Made by a program: the position numbers and the translations under genes
Notes under the pieces: model-generated
What the model was told of the DNA's origin: nothing
What the model saw: the letters and a program-made list of their open reading frames with translations, nothing else
Database searches by the model: none
Assembly: GCF_019656335.1 (NCBI RefSeq)
Contig: NZ_BPLZ01000007.1
Span: 1 to 64,000 of the forward strand
From: Pseudomonas sp. NCCP-436
Lineage (GTDB): Bacteria; Pseudomonadota; Gammaproteobacteria; Pseudomonadales; Pseudomonadaceae
Direction of reading: 5' to 3'
Length of the DNA stretch: 64,000 nt
Part shown: positions 27,236-35,773 of the stretch, in pieces
How the letters are laid out: each line of letters opens with the position of its first letter
Position numbering within the stretch: position 1 is the first letter of the stretch

Positions 27236-27581
27236 ATGAGCGTTTATTGAGTGTTCGGTGTGAGGGTTCGGCTGTGGTGGCGGTGGCCATGATGGCGCTG
27301 GCCAGAGTCAGGTCGTCCTGCGCTTGCAGCTCCGGGTGTTCGCTGCGCAGTTGTCGTAGGACGGCCTCCAGGTGCGGGCCGCGGATCTCGCCAGCGCTGG
27401 CGACGAAGCTGACGACATCTTCCTCGGTGCTCCCGACGAGCTTGCGATCCTTGACGGTCAGGTAGGTGGATGCGGTGGTCGCGCCCGAGGACAGGATATC
27501 GCGCAGCAGACCATCGGCCGTTGCAGTTTGAATGATTAGGCAGGCGCTGACTGCCAGAATGGCTCGGCTGGGTAAAGGCAT
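27234..27581 (-). CDS. DUF2388-type secreted protein
   Basis: This is a 115-residue protein with a signal peptide (ILAVSACLIIQTATA-D). The mature part contains STYLTVKDRKLVGSTEEDVVSFVASAGEIRGPHLEA, the conserved core I recall from DUF2388 proteins of Pseudomonas. It is probably periplasmic, and the function is unknown. ATG 27581 is used because GCGGAG lies 8 bases upstream. The C-terminal tail TAEPSHRTLNKRS looks non-conserved. Confidence 0.75.
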   Translation of the reverse strand: MPLPSRAILAVSACLIIQTATADGLLRDILSSGATTASTYLTVKDRKLVGSTEEDVVSFVASAGEIRGPHLEAVLRQLRSEHPELQAQDDLTLASAIMATATTAEPSHRTLNKRS

Positions 27582-27704
27582 GGGGATACTCCGCTGGGTT
27601 GTGCTGGGCCGGAATCGTGCAGGCCGCACCCGCATGAAAGAAGCCCGCTCTTTTAGGAGTGAAAAAGCGCCGAAGGGTTCCGAGCCAGCGATGTTCAGGC
27701 CGGC

Positions 27705-27959
27705 TCAGTGGCGATTGCGGTTTGCGCGTCGCTGCAGGTGCCGCCAGAGCAGCGAGGACAGCGTTGCAAGTGTGACGAACAGCAGCAGTTGCCAGAACCA
27801 GGCGAGATCCGGCAGCAGCATGCTCAACAGACCGACAGCCACGGCTATCAGGCTGATCCACAACAGGTAGCCAGCGGCGCCGAATACCTCGAAAACCAGC
27901 AACAGGGTAGCTAGAGCCAGCCAGTGCCAGAAGGACAGATGGTTCAGGTAAGCAATCAT
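27705..27959 (-). CDS. Small membrane protein resembling the N-terminal half of NfeD/YbbK
   Basis: This is an 84-residue protein with two or three hydrophobic helices (FWHWLALATLLLVFEVFGAAGYLLW, then LLPDLAWFWQLLLFVTLATLSSLLW). The start resembles NfeD1b/YbbK-type proteins, which normally run to about 150 residues with a soluble OB-fold end; here the protein stops in a basic tail, RRANRNRH. Either it is a natural short form or the end has been lost. No SPFH/stomatin partner gene is next to it. Confidence 0.65.
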   Translation of the reverse strand: MIAYLNHLSFWHWLALATLLLVFEVFGAAGYLLWISLIAVAVGLLSMLLPDLAWFWQLLLFVTLATLSSLLWRHLQRRANRNRH

Positions 27960-28121
27960 GGGCGGGCGCAGCTCTCCACGCTCGTCCCAATGACAGATCT
28001 CCTTACGCGCTGCATTGCATCAACTCCATTGTCTGACATCTTCCATCTAAGCACAGTTGTCGGTGCGTTGCCGCCGACCCCTTCGCAAGGTGGAAAAATG
28101 ATTGTGTCGCAGCGGTTTTGT

Positions 28122-29906
28122 TCAGCGTTGTTCGCTCTGCGGCGTGACGCGCAGTACCTCCTCGATGGTGGTCAGGCCGGCAGCGACCTTCTGCGCTCCA
28201 GACAGGCGCAAGCTGCGCATGCCGTCCTTGAAGGCGGTGCGGCGCAGGGCGTTGAGATCGGTGTCGGCGGTAATCAGTGGCTTGATACTGTCGTTAAGCA
28301 GCATGATCTCGTAGACACCGGCCCGGCCGCGGTAACCGGTCTCGCGGCATTCCAGGCAGCCTACGGCATGATGTGCCTGGCTTGGCAGTGGCGCTTGCCA
28401 GGGGCGGGTCAGATCCTTCCAGGTATCCTCGTCGAGCTGCACCGGCTGCTTGCAGTGCGGGCAAAGGGTGCGCACCAGGCGTTGGGCCATGACGCCGAGG
28501 ATCGTGGCTTTGAGCAGGTAATGCGGTACGCCCAGCTCCAGCAGGCGGGTAATGGCGCTGGGAGCATCGTTGGTGTGCAGGGTCGACAGCACCAGGTGCC
28601 CGGTTAGTGCCGCCTGGATGGCCATCTCGGCGGTTTCCAGATCGCGGATCTCGCCGATCATGATGATGTCCGGGTCTTGTCGCATCAGCGCACGTACGCC
28701 GCTGGCGAAGGTAAGGTCGATGTTGTGCTGCACCTGCATCTGATTGAAGGCGCCCTCGATCATCTCGATGGGGTCCTCGATGGTGCAGACGTTCACCTCC
28801 GGCGTGGCCAGTTGCTTGAGCGTGGTGTAGAGCGTGGTGGTCTTGCCCGAGCCTGTGGGGCCGGTAACCAGAATGATGCCGTTGGGCTGACAGGTCATGG
28901 ATTCCCAGCGCCGCAGATCGTCGGGTGAAAAGCCGAGTTGATCCGGGCTCTTGAGCAGCACCTCGGGGTCGAAGATACGCATCACCATCTTCTCGCCGAA
29001 GGCGGTGGGCAGGGTCGACAGGCGCAGTTCCACCTCATTGCCGTCCGGGGTCTTGGTTTTGACCCGGCCGTCCTGCGGCTTGCGCTTTTCGGCGATGTTC
29101 ATCCGCCCGAGGTTCTTCAGCCGGCTGACCACCGCCATGGTGACCTGGGCCGGGAACTGGTAGACATTGTGCAGCACGCCGTCGATGCGAAAGCGTACGG
29201 TGCCCTGCTCGCGGCGTGGTTCGATGTGGATGTCGCTGGCGCGCTGCTGGAAGGCATACTGGAACAGCCAGTCGACGATGTTGACGATATGCGCGTCGTT
29301 GGCGTCCGGTTCCTGATCCTGCGCACCGAGGCTCAGCAACTGCTCGAAGTTGCCGACACCGCTGATTCTCTGGTCGTTGGCGTTGGCCCCGCTGACCGAA
29401 CGGGCCAGGCGGTAGAACTCGGTGGTGAAGCGCTGGATGTCGGCCGGGTTGGCCACCACGCGCCTGATCGGTCGCTTGAGCACGTGTACCAGGTTGGCTT
29501 CCCAACTGCGTACCAGCGGCTGGCTGCTGGCGACGGTGACACTCTCACTGTCCACCGCTACGGCGAGGATCTTGTGCCGCTGGGCAAAGGCGTAGGACAT
29601 CAGCGGGGTGATGGCGGCCACGTCGATCTTCAGTGGGTCGATACGCAGGTACGGCTGTCCGGCGAACTCGGCCAGCCAGACCGTCAGAGTTTCCAAATCC
29701 AGCTTTTTGCCCGGTCGCTTGAGATCGTCCAGCTGCTGCGCGGCGAGAAACTCCAGTGGGTGCTGGGCGTTGTTCGACGTACTGCGTCGTATGGCCAGGC
29801 ACTGCTCGGCCACATCCTGATCAACCCGACCCTGGGCGACCAGTTCGCGCAGCAACTCTCCAAGATCCAGCACGCGGTCGGGGGCGTTGGCGGCAAAAGC
29901 AGACAT
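28122..29906 (-). CDS. Orphan GspE/PilB-type secretion ATPase
   Basis: This 594-residue protein has an MshEN-like N-terminal region (about 1-170) followed by a type II/IV secretion ATPase core. Visible are Walker A GPTGSGKTTT near 352, the aspartate box region TIEDPIEMIEGAFNQMQV, Walker B DPDIIMIGEIRD, the histidine box LSTLHTNDAPSAITRL, and a tetracysteine zinc site (CPHC, CLEC). All catalytic motifs look intact. No gsp or pil gene is adjacent, so its secretion or pilus partner must be encoded elsewhere. Confidence 0.9.
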   Translation of the reverse strand: MSAFAANAPDRVLDLGELLRELVAQGRVDQDVAEQCLAIRRSTSNNAQHPLEFLAAQQLDDLKRPGKKLDLETLTVWLAEFAGQPYLRIDPLKIDVAAITPLMSYAFAQRHKILAVAVDSESVTVASSQPLVRSWEANLVHVLKRPIRRVVANPADIQRFTTEFYRLARSVSGANANDQRISGVGNFEQLLSLGAQDQEPDANDAHIVNIVDWLFQYAFQQRASDIHIEPRREQGTVRFRIDGVLHNVYQFPAQVTMAVVSRLKNLGRMNIAEKRKPQDGRVKTKTPDGNEVELRLSTLPTAFGEKMVMRIFDPEVLLKSPDQLGFSPDDLRRWESMTCQPNGIILVTGPTGSGKTTTLYTTLKQLATPEVNVCTIEDPIEMIEGAFNQMQVQHNIDLTFASGVRALMRQDPDIIMIGEIRDLETAEMAIQAALTGHLVLSTLHTNDAPSAITRLLELGVPHYLLKATILGVMAQRLVRTLCPHCKQPVQLDEDTWKDLTRPWQAPLPSQAHHAVGCLECRETGYRGRAGVYEIMLLNDSIKPLITADTDLNALRRTAFKDGMRSLRLSGAQKVAAGLTTIEEVLRVTPQSEQR

Positions 29907-30038
29907 GCGGGCTCCTTGGCTGAACTACCTGCTGATACATCGTGCAGCGTGCCGAGCGGCCAGTGGTCGAATCGGCTTCACGTCAGCGTCTAGGATGCCC
30001 GAAAAGCGCCGTCGGGGCGAAGCGTGCAGCGTGATCTG

Positions 30039-30374
30039 CTAGCCAGTGCGCAGGATCGCTGTTTCCGCATTGTGATTGAGGTGGCGCCAGTCCACTTGCC
30101 AGACGCAGACCAGAGCTCGGAGCTTTTCCGCCAGCAAGTTGGCGCGGTGCAGCGATAGCCCGTCCAGTTGCAGGCGTACGTCCATGTCACCATCACGACA
30201 CTGTACCTGCATCTGTCCGGGTACCAGCTGCAACTGGGCAAACAGCCCGAGTAGGCGACAGAGCACATCGGCTTGCGCCTCGGCGCGCAGGCGATATTCG
30301 ACACCTGATTGCGGGCAGTCCTGCCAGGGATCGCGGCGTACGGCCGGGCAGGTTCGGGAGGTGGCGTTGGGCAT
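30039..30374 (-). CDS. Small ACT-domain-like protein
   Basis: This is a 111-residue predicted protein. The stretch from about residue 30 (YRLRAEAQADVLCRLLGLF) through LLAEKLRALVCVWQVDW looks like one ACT domain of the IlvM/IlvH small-subunit type, a ligand-binding fold for amino acids. No catalytic acetohydroxyacid synthase gene is nearby. ATG 30374 is used; an in-frame TTG lies at 30425. The gene is divergent from an Lrp-family regulator, so it could be an amino-acid sensor. That function is inference only. Confidence 0.6.
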   Translation of the reverse strand: MPNATSRTCPAVRRDPWQDCPQSGVEYRLRAEAQADVLCRLLGLFAQLQLVPGQMQVQCRDGDMDVRLQLDGLSLHRANLLAEKLRALVCVWQVDWRHLNHNAETAILRTG

Positions 30375-30503
30375 GACGGTATCTCGTAGTCGGAGCTGAC
30401 TCCAGTTTCCTTCTTTCGGTGGCAAAAGTTCTGCCTTGTTTTCTTTTGTTCAGCCAGTTTCGTAGATAATCTTTCCCTTTATATTGCTGATTGGGGATTT
30501 TTT

Positions 30504-30974
30504 ATGTCCGTTGTCCTGGATTCGTATGACCGGCGCATTCTGGCTTTGCTGCAGGAGGATGCCGGCCTGTCTACCGGGGAGATCGCTGAGCGTGTGGGGC
30601 TGTCGCAGTCGCCCTGCTGGCGGCGTATCCAGCGGCTCAAGGAGGAAGGGGTAATCCGCCGTCAGGTAACCCTGCTCGATCGCAAGCGCATCGGCCTGCA
30701 TACACAGGTGTTCGCTCAGGTCAAGCTCAACGCCCACGGGCGCTCCAACCTCACCGAGTTCGCCGAGGCCATGCGCCGTTTCCCGGAGGTGCTGGAGTGT
30801 CACGTGCTAATGGGCTCGGTGGATTTCATGCTGCGCATCGTCACCCGTGACATCGAGGCTTATGAACGTTTCTTCTTCGAAAAGCTGTCGCTGGTTCCGG
30901 GAATCCAGGAGGTCAACTCCACGGTGGCCTTGTCCGAGATCAAGTCCACCACCAGCCTGCCATTGGAGAGTTAG
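30504..30974 (+). CDS. Lrp/AsnC-family transcriptional regulator
   Basis: This is a 156-residue regulator with an N-terminal winged helix-turn-helix (YDRRILALLQEDAGLSTGEIAERVGLSQSPCWRRIQRLKEEG) and a C-terminal RAM/AsnC ligand domain (residues about 75-150). It binds DNA and responds to an amino acid that cannot be named. It is divergent from the ACT-domain gene with a 129-bp AT-richer gap. The hairpin at 31040-31065 lies downstream. Confidence 0.9.
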   Translation: MSVVLDSYDRRILALLQEDAGLSTGEIAERVGLSQSPCWRRIQRLKEEGVIRRQVTLLDRKRIGLHTQVFAQVKLNAHGRSNLTEFAEAMRRFPEVLECHVLMGSVDFMLRIVTRDIEAYERFFFEKLSLVPGIQEVNSTVALSEIKSTTSLPLES

Positions 30975-31039
30975 CAGAGGAATGCTCGGCAGTCTGCGCA
31001 TGATCGCTCATGCAATCCCCAGGCAGTTGATCACGGGGC

Positions 31040-31065
31040 AAAAAAAACCCGGCCAAAGGCCGGGT
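31040..31065 (-). terminator. Rho-independent terminator of the dctPQM operon
   Basis: On the minus strand, ACCCGGCC and GGCCGGGT form an 8-bp stem around TTT, followed by seven T residues (31046 down to 31040). It lies 42 bases after the dctM stop. Confidence 0.9.
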
Positions 31066-31107
31066 GGAGGAGGTACATCGAAGTACCAAAGCAGCAAGTT
31101 GTCGGGC

Positions 31108-32388
31108 CTACATGCCGAGGAAGTTCGGCAGACCCAGCGAGATGAACGGCACGTAGGTAACCAGGATCAGGAATGCCAGCATCACCAGCAGCCAAGGCGA
31201 TACCGCCTTGATGGTGCGGGTCAGTGGCATGCCGGTCACCGCCGAGGTTACGAACAGGTTCAGCCCGGTAGGCGGGGTGATCAGGCCGATTTCCATGTTT
31301 ACCACCATGATGATGCCCAGGTGGATCGGGTCGATGCCCAGCTGCATGGCAATCGGGAACAGGATCGGCGCGAGGATCAGGATGATCGCCGACGGCTCCA
31401 TAAAGGTGCCGGCCACCAGCAGCACGATGTTCACCACGATCAGGAACTCGATCGGCGAGAAGCCCTGTTCCACCACCCAGCTGGTGATCGACTGCGGGAT
31501 CTGCTCAGTGGTCAGCACGTGCGCGAACAGCATGGCGTTGGCGATGATAAACATCAGCACCACGCTGAGCTTGCCGGCTTCGATGATGACCTTCGGGCAC
31601 TGGCGGATGGTCATGTCCTTGTGGATAAAGATCGCCACAAAGGCCGCATACACTGCGGCTACGGCCGCTGCCTCAGTCGGGGTGAACATGCCCGAGTAGA
31701 TGCCGCCGAGGATGATCACGATCAGCAGCAGGCCCCAGACGGCGCGCTGACCGGTACGCAGCACTTCCTTGAACGAAGCACGCGGCAGCGACGGCATGTC
31801 CTTGATGTGGGCGATGATGTAGATGGTCACCATCAGGAACACGCCCAGCAGCAGGCCCGGTACAACACCGGCCATAAACAGCTTGCCGACCGAGGACTCG
31901 GTGGCGGTGGCATACACCACCATCACAATCGACGGCGGAATCAGGATGCCCAGGGTGCCGGCGTTACACACGATGCCCGCAGCGAACTCCTGCTTGTAGC
32001 CGGAACGCACCATACCGGCGATCACGATCGAGCCGACCGCCGCGACCGTGGCCGGCGAGGAACCGCACAGGGCGGCAAACAGCATGCACGCCAGGATCGC
32101 GGCAATTGCCAACCCGCCTTTGATGTGGCCGACGCAGGCGTTGGCAAAGTCGATCAGACGATGGGCCACACCGCCGGTGGTCATAAAGGCACCGGCCAGC
32201 AGGAAGAACGGAATGGCCATCAGGGTGTAGTGCTCGCTGGTTTCGAACAGCTTGATTGCCAGCGAACGCACCGAGTCATTACTGAACAGCAAAATGGTCA
32301 TGGCCCCGGACAAACCCAGGGACACCGCCACGGGAATGCCGATAAACATCAGCACAAACAGGGCGATAAACAGGAATGCGATGGTCAT
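31108..32388 (-). CDS. dctM: C4-dicarboxylate TRAP transporter large permease DctM
   Basis: This is a 426-residue integral membrane protein with about 12 hydrophobic segments, matching TRAP large permeases. Typical segments are MFIGIPVAVSLGLSGA near the start and GLITPPTGLNLFVTSA near the end. With DctP and DctQ it imports C4-dicarboxylates such as malate, succinate and fumarate using the sodium or proton gradient. Its ATG overlaps the dctQ stop by one base. Confidence 0.93.
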   Translation of the reverse strand: MTIAFLFIALFVLMFIGIPVAVSLGLSGAMTILLFSNDSVRSLAIKLFETSEHYTLMAIPFFLLAGAFMTTGGVAHRLIDFANACVGHIKGGLAIAAILACMLFAALCGSSPATVAAVGSIVIAGMVRSGYKQEFAAGIVCNAGTLGILIPPSIVMVVYATATESSVGKLFMAGVVPGLLLGVFLMVTIYIIAHIKDMPSLPRASFKEVLRTGQRAVWGLLLIVIILGGIYSGMFTPTEAAAVAAVYAAFVAIFIHKDMTIRQCPKVIIEAGKLSVVLMFIIANAMLFAHVLTTEQIPQSITSWVVEQGFSPIEFLIVVNIVLLVAGTFMEPSAIILILAPILFPIAMQLGIDPIHLGIIMVVNMEIGLITPPTGLNLFVTSAVTGMPLTRTIKAVSPWLLVMLAFLILVTYVPFISLGLPNFLGM

Positions 32389-33023
32389 TACTTGGCCTCC
32401 GCCTGGGTTTCTTGGGCGAGTTTGAGCGCGTCTTCGGCTTCGCCGTGGCCGCCCAGACCCAGTTGCTCATTGCGCAGGATGCGCACGAACAGTTGCAGGA
32501 AACGCAGGAACATCAGGGCAAAGCCGATCGGTACGATCATCACGATCTGCCACTGCGATACGCCAAAGCGGTCCAGGTCCTCGGCACCGGTGCCAATGCT
32601 GTAGAGGGTCGCGACCCACTGCTCACTGGAGTAGGCCATCAGCGCGCAGTAGCCCAGGCAGATGGCCACTGCCACCAGGGCAATGGCTTTCTGCACGCTG
32701 GGGGCGAAGTTACGCACCAGAAGGTCGACACCAATGTGCGCACCGATGCGCACGCCCCAGGCCAGGCCGATAAAGATCAGCCAGCCGAACATGGCCTTGG
32801 ACAGGGCGATGCTCCAAGTCATTTCCTGGGAAACGAACAGGATGCCGTCGCCGATGGCGAAAAGGGCGCCTTCAGCGAACGGGAACGTATCGGCGAGCGA
32901 GTAGAACACCGCATAGAGGTTGTTGACCAGCACATAGGTGAAGGTCACCAGTGTCATGCCTGCAAGCAGGATGGCCACGAGGATTTCCTCTAGCTGGTTC
33001 CAGACACGAACGACGGCGTGCAT
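32388..33023 (-). CDS. dctQ: C4-dicarboxylate TRAP transporter small permease DctQ
   Basis: This is a 211-residue membrane protein with four hydrophobic segments, as in TRAP small permeases; the RIGAHIGVDLLVR segment is characteristic of DctQ. It bridges the binding protein and the large permease. It lies between dctP and dctM, 84 bases after dctP, and overlaps dctM. Confidence 0.92.
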   Translation of the reverse strand: MHAVVRVWNQLEEILVAILLAGMTLVTFTYVLVNNLYAVFYSLADTFPFAEGALFAIGDGILFVSQEMTWSIALSKAMFGWLIFIGLAWGVRIGAHIGVDLLVRNFAPSVQKAIALVAVAICLGYCALMAYSSEQWVATLYSIGTGAEDLDRFGVSQWQIVMIVPIGFALMFLRFLQLFVRILRNEQLGLGGHGEAEDALKLAQETQAEAK

Positions 33024-33107
33024 AAGGATTTCTCCGTCAGTGGAACGAGTGACGAATGGGAGAGCAGACGCACGGAGCGCTCGTCGAACGCTCCGTGACA
33101 GGTTGCA

Positions 33108-34151
<1,044 letters not shown>

Positions 34152-34256
34152 TTACGAACGCACAAGAGCAGGTTTAGGCTCCTGGTGGAAGGACGTCGGG
34201 TTACCTGTCGCGTGGCCTGAACTTGTACTTGTAAGGTTCGCTTACCCGGCAGCTAG

Positions 34257-34272
34257 AGCAACCGATGTGCCA
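34257..34272 (-). promoter_or_regulatory. Sigma-54 promoter of dctPQM
   Basis: On the minus strand TGGCAC-ATCGG-TTGCT matches the -24/-12 consensus (TGGCAC-N5-TTGCW) with the correct spacing. It lies about 155 bases upstream of dctP, whose activator DctD is an AAA+ sigma-54 activator encoded next door. Confidence 0.88.
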
Positions 34273-34296
34273 AGGCGCGGAATCTGCCCGGAAAAA

Positions 34297-34334
34297 GTGC
34301 GCAGATGCTCTAAATTGGGGATTCTCGTGCGCAG
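34297..34334 (-). promoter_or_regulatory. Probable DctD binding sites upstream of dctP
   Basis: GTGCGCAG occurs twice (34297-34304 and 34327-34334), exactly 30 bases apart, about three helix turns, just upstream of the sigma-54 promoter. That is the expected layout of enhancer-type sites for DctD. The assignment is by position. Confidence 0.6.
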
Positions 34335-34387
34335 GTAAATGACCGGGCAGAGTGTGGCAGGGAGAACTCTTGGCGGTTTCTCGCCAG

Positions 34388-35773
34388 TCATTCAAGGTCC
34401 TCTGGCGAGCTTCCGCCAGCTCCGGAGAAGTTCAGTCCGTGCTTGCGCAGCTTGTCGTGCAGGGTCTTGCGTGGCAGCCCCAGCGCCTCTGCCAGGCTGC
34501 GTAGCGAGCTGTGCGGGCGGGCAAGTTCGGCTGCGATCAGGGCACGTTCAAAGGCTTCCACCTGCTCGCTCAGGCCGCCGCTGCCTGGTGGCAGTTCCGG
34601 CGTGGCGTTGTCCAGGGCCAGATCCAGTCCGAGGGCGAAGCGCTCGGCAGCATTTTGCAGCTCACGCACGTTGCCGGGCCACGGGTGGCGCAGCAGCAGG
34701 GCGCGTTGGCCCGGTTGCAGCTCGCGTACCGGCAGGCCGTGGCGGCCAGCAGCGTTTTCGCTGAAATACTGGAACAGCAGCAGTGCATCCTCACCGCGTT
34801 CGCGCAGTGGAGGAATGCTCAGCGGGGCGACATTGAGCCGGTAGTACAAGTCAGCGCGGAAGCGGCCTTCATCGGCGGCCTGGCGCAGGTCTTCCTTGGT
34901 TGCCGCAATGACGCGAATATCCAGCGGGATCAATTGGTTGCCGCCGAGGCGTTCGACCACTCGTTCCTGCAGCAGACGCAGCAGCTTGACCTGTACATCC
35001 AGGCTCATGCTCTCGATTTCGTCGAGAAACAGGGTGCCGCCATTGGCGAACTCGAACTTGCCGATGCGGCGCTTCTGAGCGCCGGTAAAGGCGCCGGCCT
35101 CGTGGCCGAAGAGTTCGCTTTCGACCACTGACTCGGCCAACGCTCCGGCATTGATGGCGACGAACGGACCGTTGCGACGGCTGGAGAGGTCGTGTAGCGC
35201 ACGCGCCACCACCTCCTTGCCGGCGCCGGTTTCACCGAGGATCAAGACGTCGGTACTGATCCCGGCCAGCGCACCGATCTGTTCGCGCAGGCGCTGCATG
35301 GCCGGGGACTGGCCGACCAGGCGGGCTGCCAGTTGCTGTCGATCGGCCAGTGCAAGGCGCAGGCTGCGGTTGTCCAGTACCAGACGGCGTACCTCCAAGG
35401 CGCGCCGCACGCTGTCGAGTAGCGCGTCGTTGGCAAACGGCTTTTCCAGAAAGTCGTAGGCGCCAGCGCGCATCGCCTGTACTGCCAGCGGTACGTCACC
35501 GTGACCGGTGATCAGCAGAACCGGCAACTCGGTGTCATGCTCCTGCAATTGCTTGAGCAACTCCATGCCATCTATACCGGGCATTCGAATATCGCTGACC
35601 ACCACCCCGGGCCAGTCGTTCGGAATGCGTCGGGCCAGGCCCTGGGCGTCTTCCAGGCTAAGTACCCTGAGACCGGCCAGATCGAGGGTCTGGCTGAGCG
35701 CCTGGCGCAGGTGAGGATCGTCGTCGATCAGCACAACCTGAATGCGGCTGTCGATGGCGTTGTCGCTGGTCAT
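34388..35773 (-). CDS. dctD: Sigma-54-dependent response regulator DctD
   Basis: This 461-residue regulator has a receiver with phospho-Asp near 57 (VVVSDIRMPGIDG), a sigma-54 AAA+ domain (GETGAGKEVVARALH, GAFTGA, and FLDEIESMS) and a C-terminal Fis-type helix-turn-helix (SLRSLAEALGLPRKTLHDKLR). It activates dctPQM from the sigma-54 promoter when phosphorylated by DctB. Its start overlaps the dctB stop as ATGA. Confidence 0.94.
   Translation of the reverse strand: MTSDNAIDSRIQVVLIDDDPHLRQALSQTLDLAGLRVLSLEDAQGLARRIPNDWPGVVVSDIRMPGIDGMELLKQLQEHDTELPVLLITGHGDVPLAVQAMRAGAYDFLEKPFANDALLDSVRRALEVRRLVLDNRSLRLALADRQQLAARLVGQSPAMQRLREQIGALAGISTDVLILGETGAGKEVVARALHDLSSRRNGPFVAINAGALAESVVESELFGHEAGAFTGAQKRRIGKFEFANGGTLFLDEIESMSLDVQVKLLRLLQERVVERLGGNQLIPLDIRVIAATKEDLRQAADEGRFRADLYYRLNVAPLSIPPLRERGEDALLLFQYFSENAAGRHGLPVRELQPGQRALLLRHPWPGNVRELQNAAERFALGLDLALDNATPELPPGSGGLSEQVEAFERALIAAELARPHSSLRSLAEALGLPRKTLHDKLRKHGLNFSGAGGSSPEDLE

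Noticed and set aside
30847..32604. Plus-strand frame of 585 codons opposite dctM and dctQ
   Set aside because: It crosses the dct terminator and two conserved antisense genes and is a low-complexity His/Asp/Gln-rich sequence.
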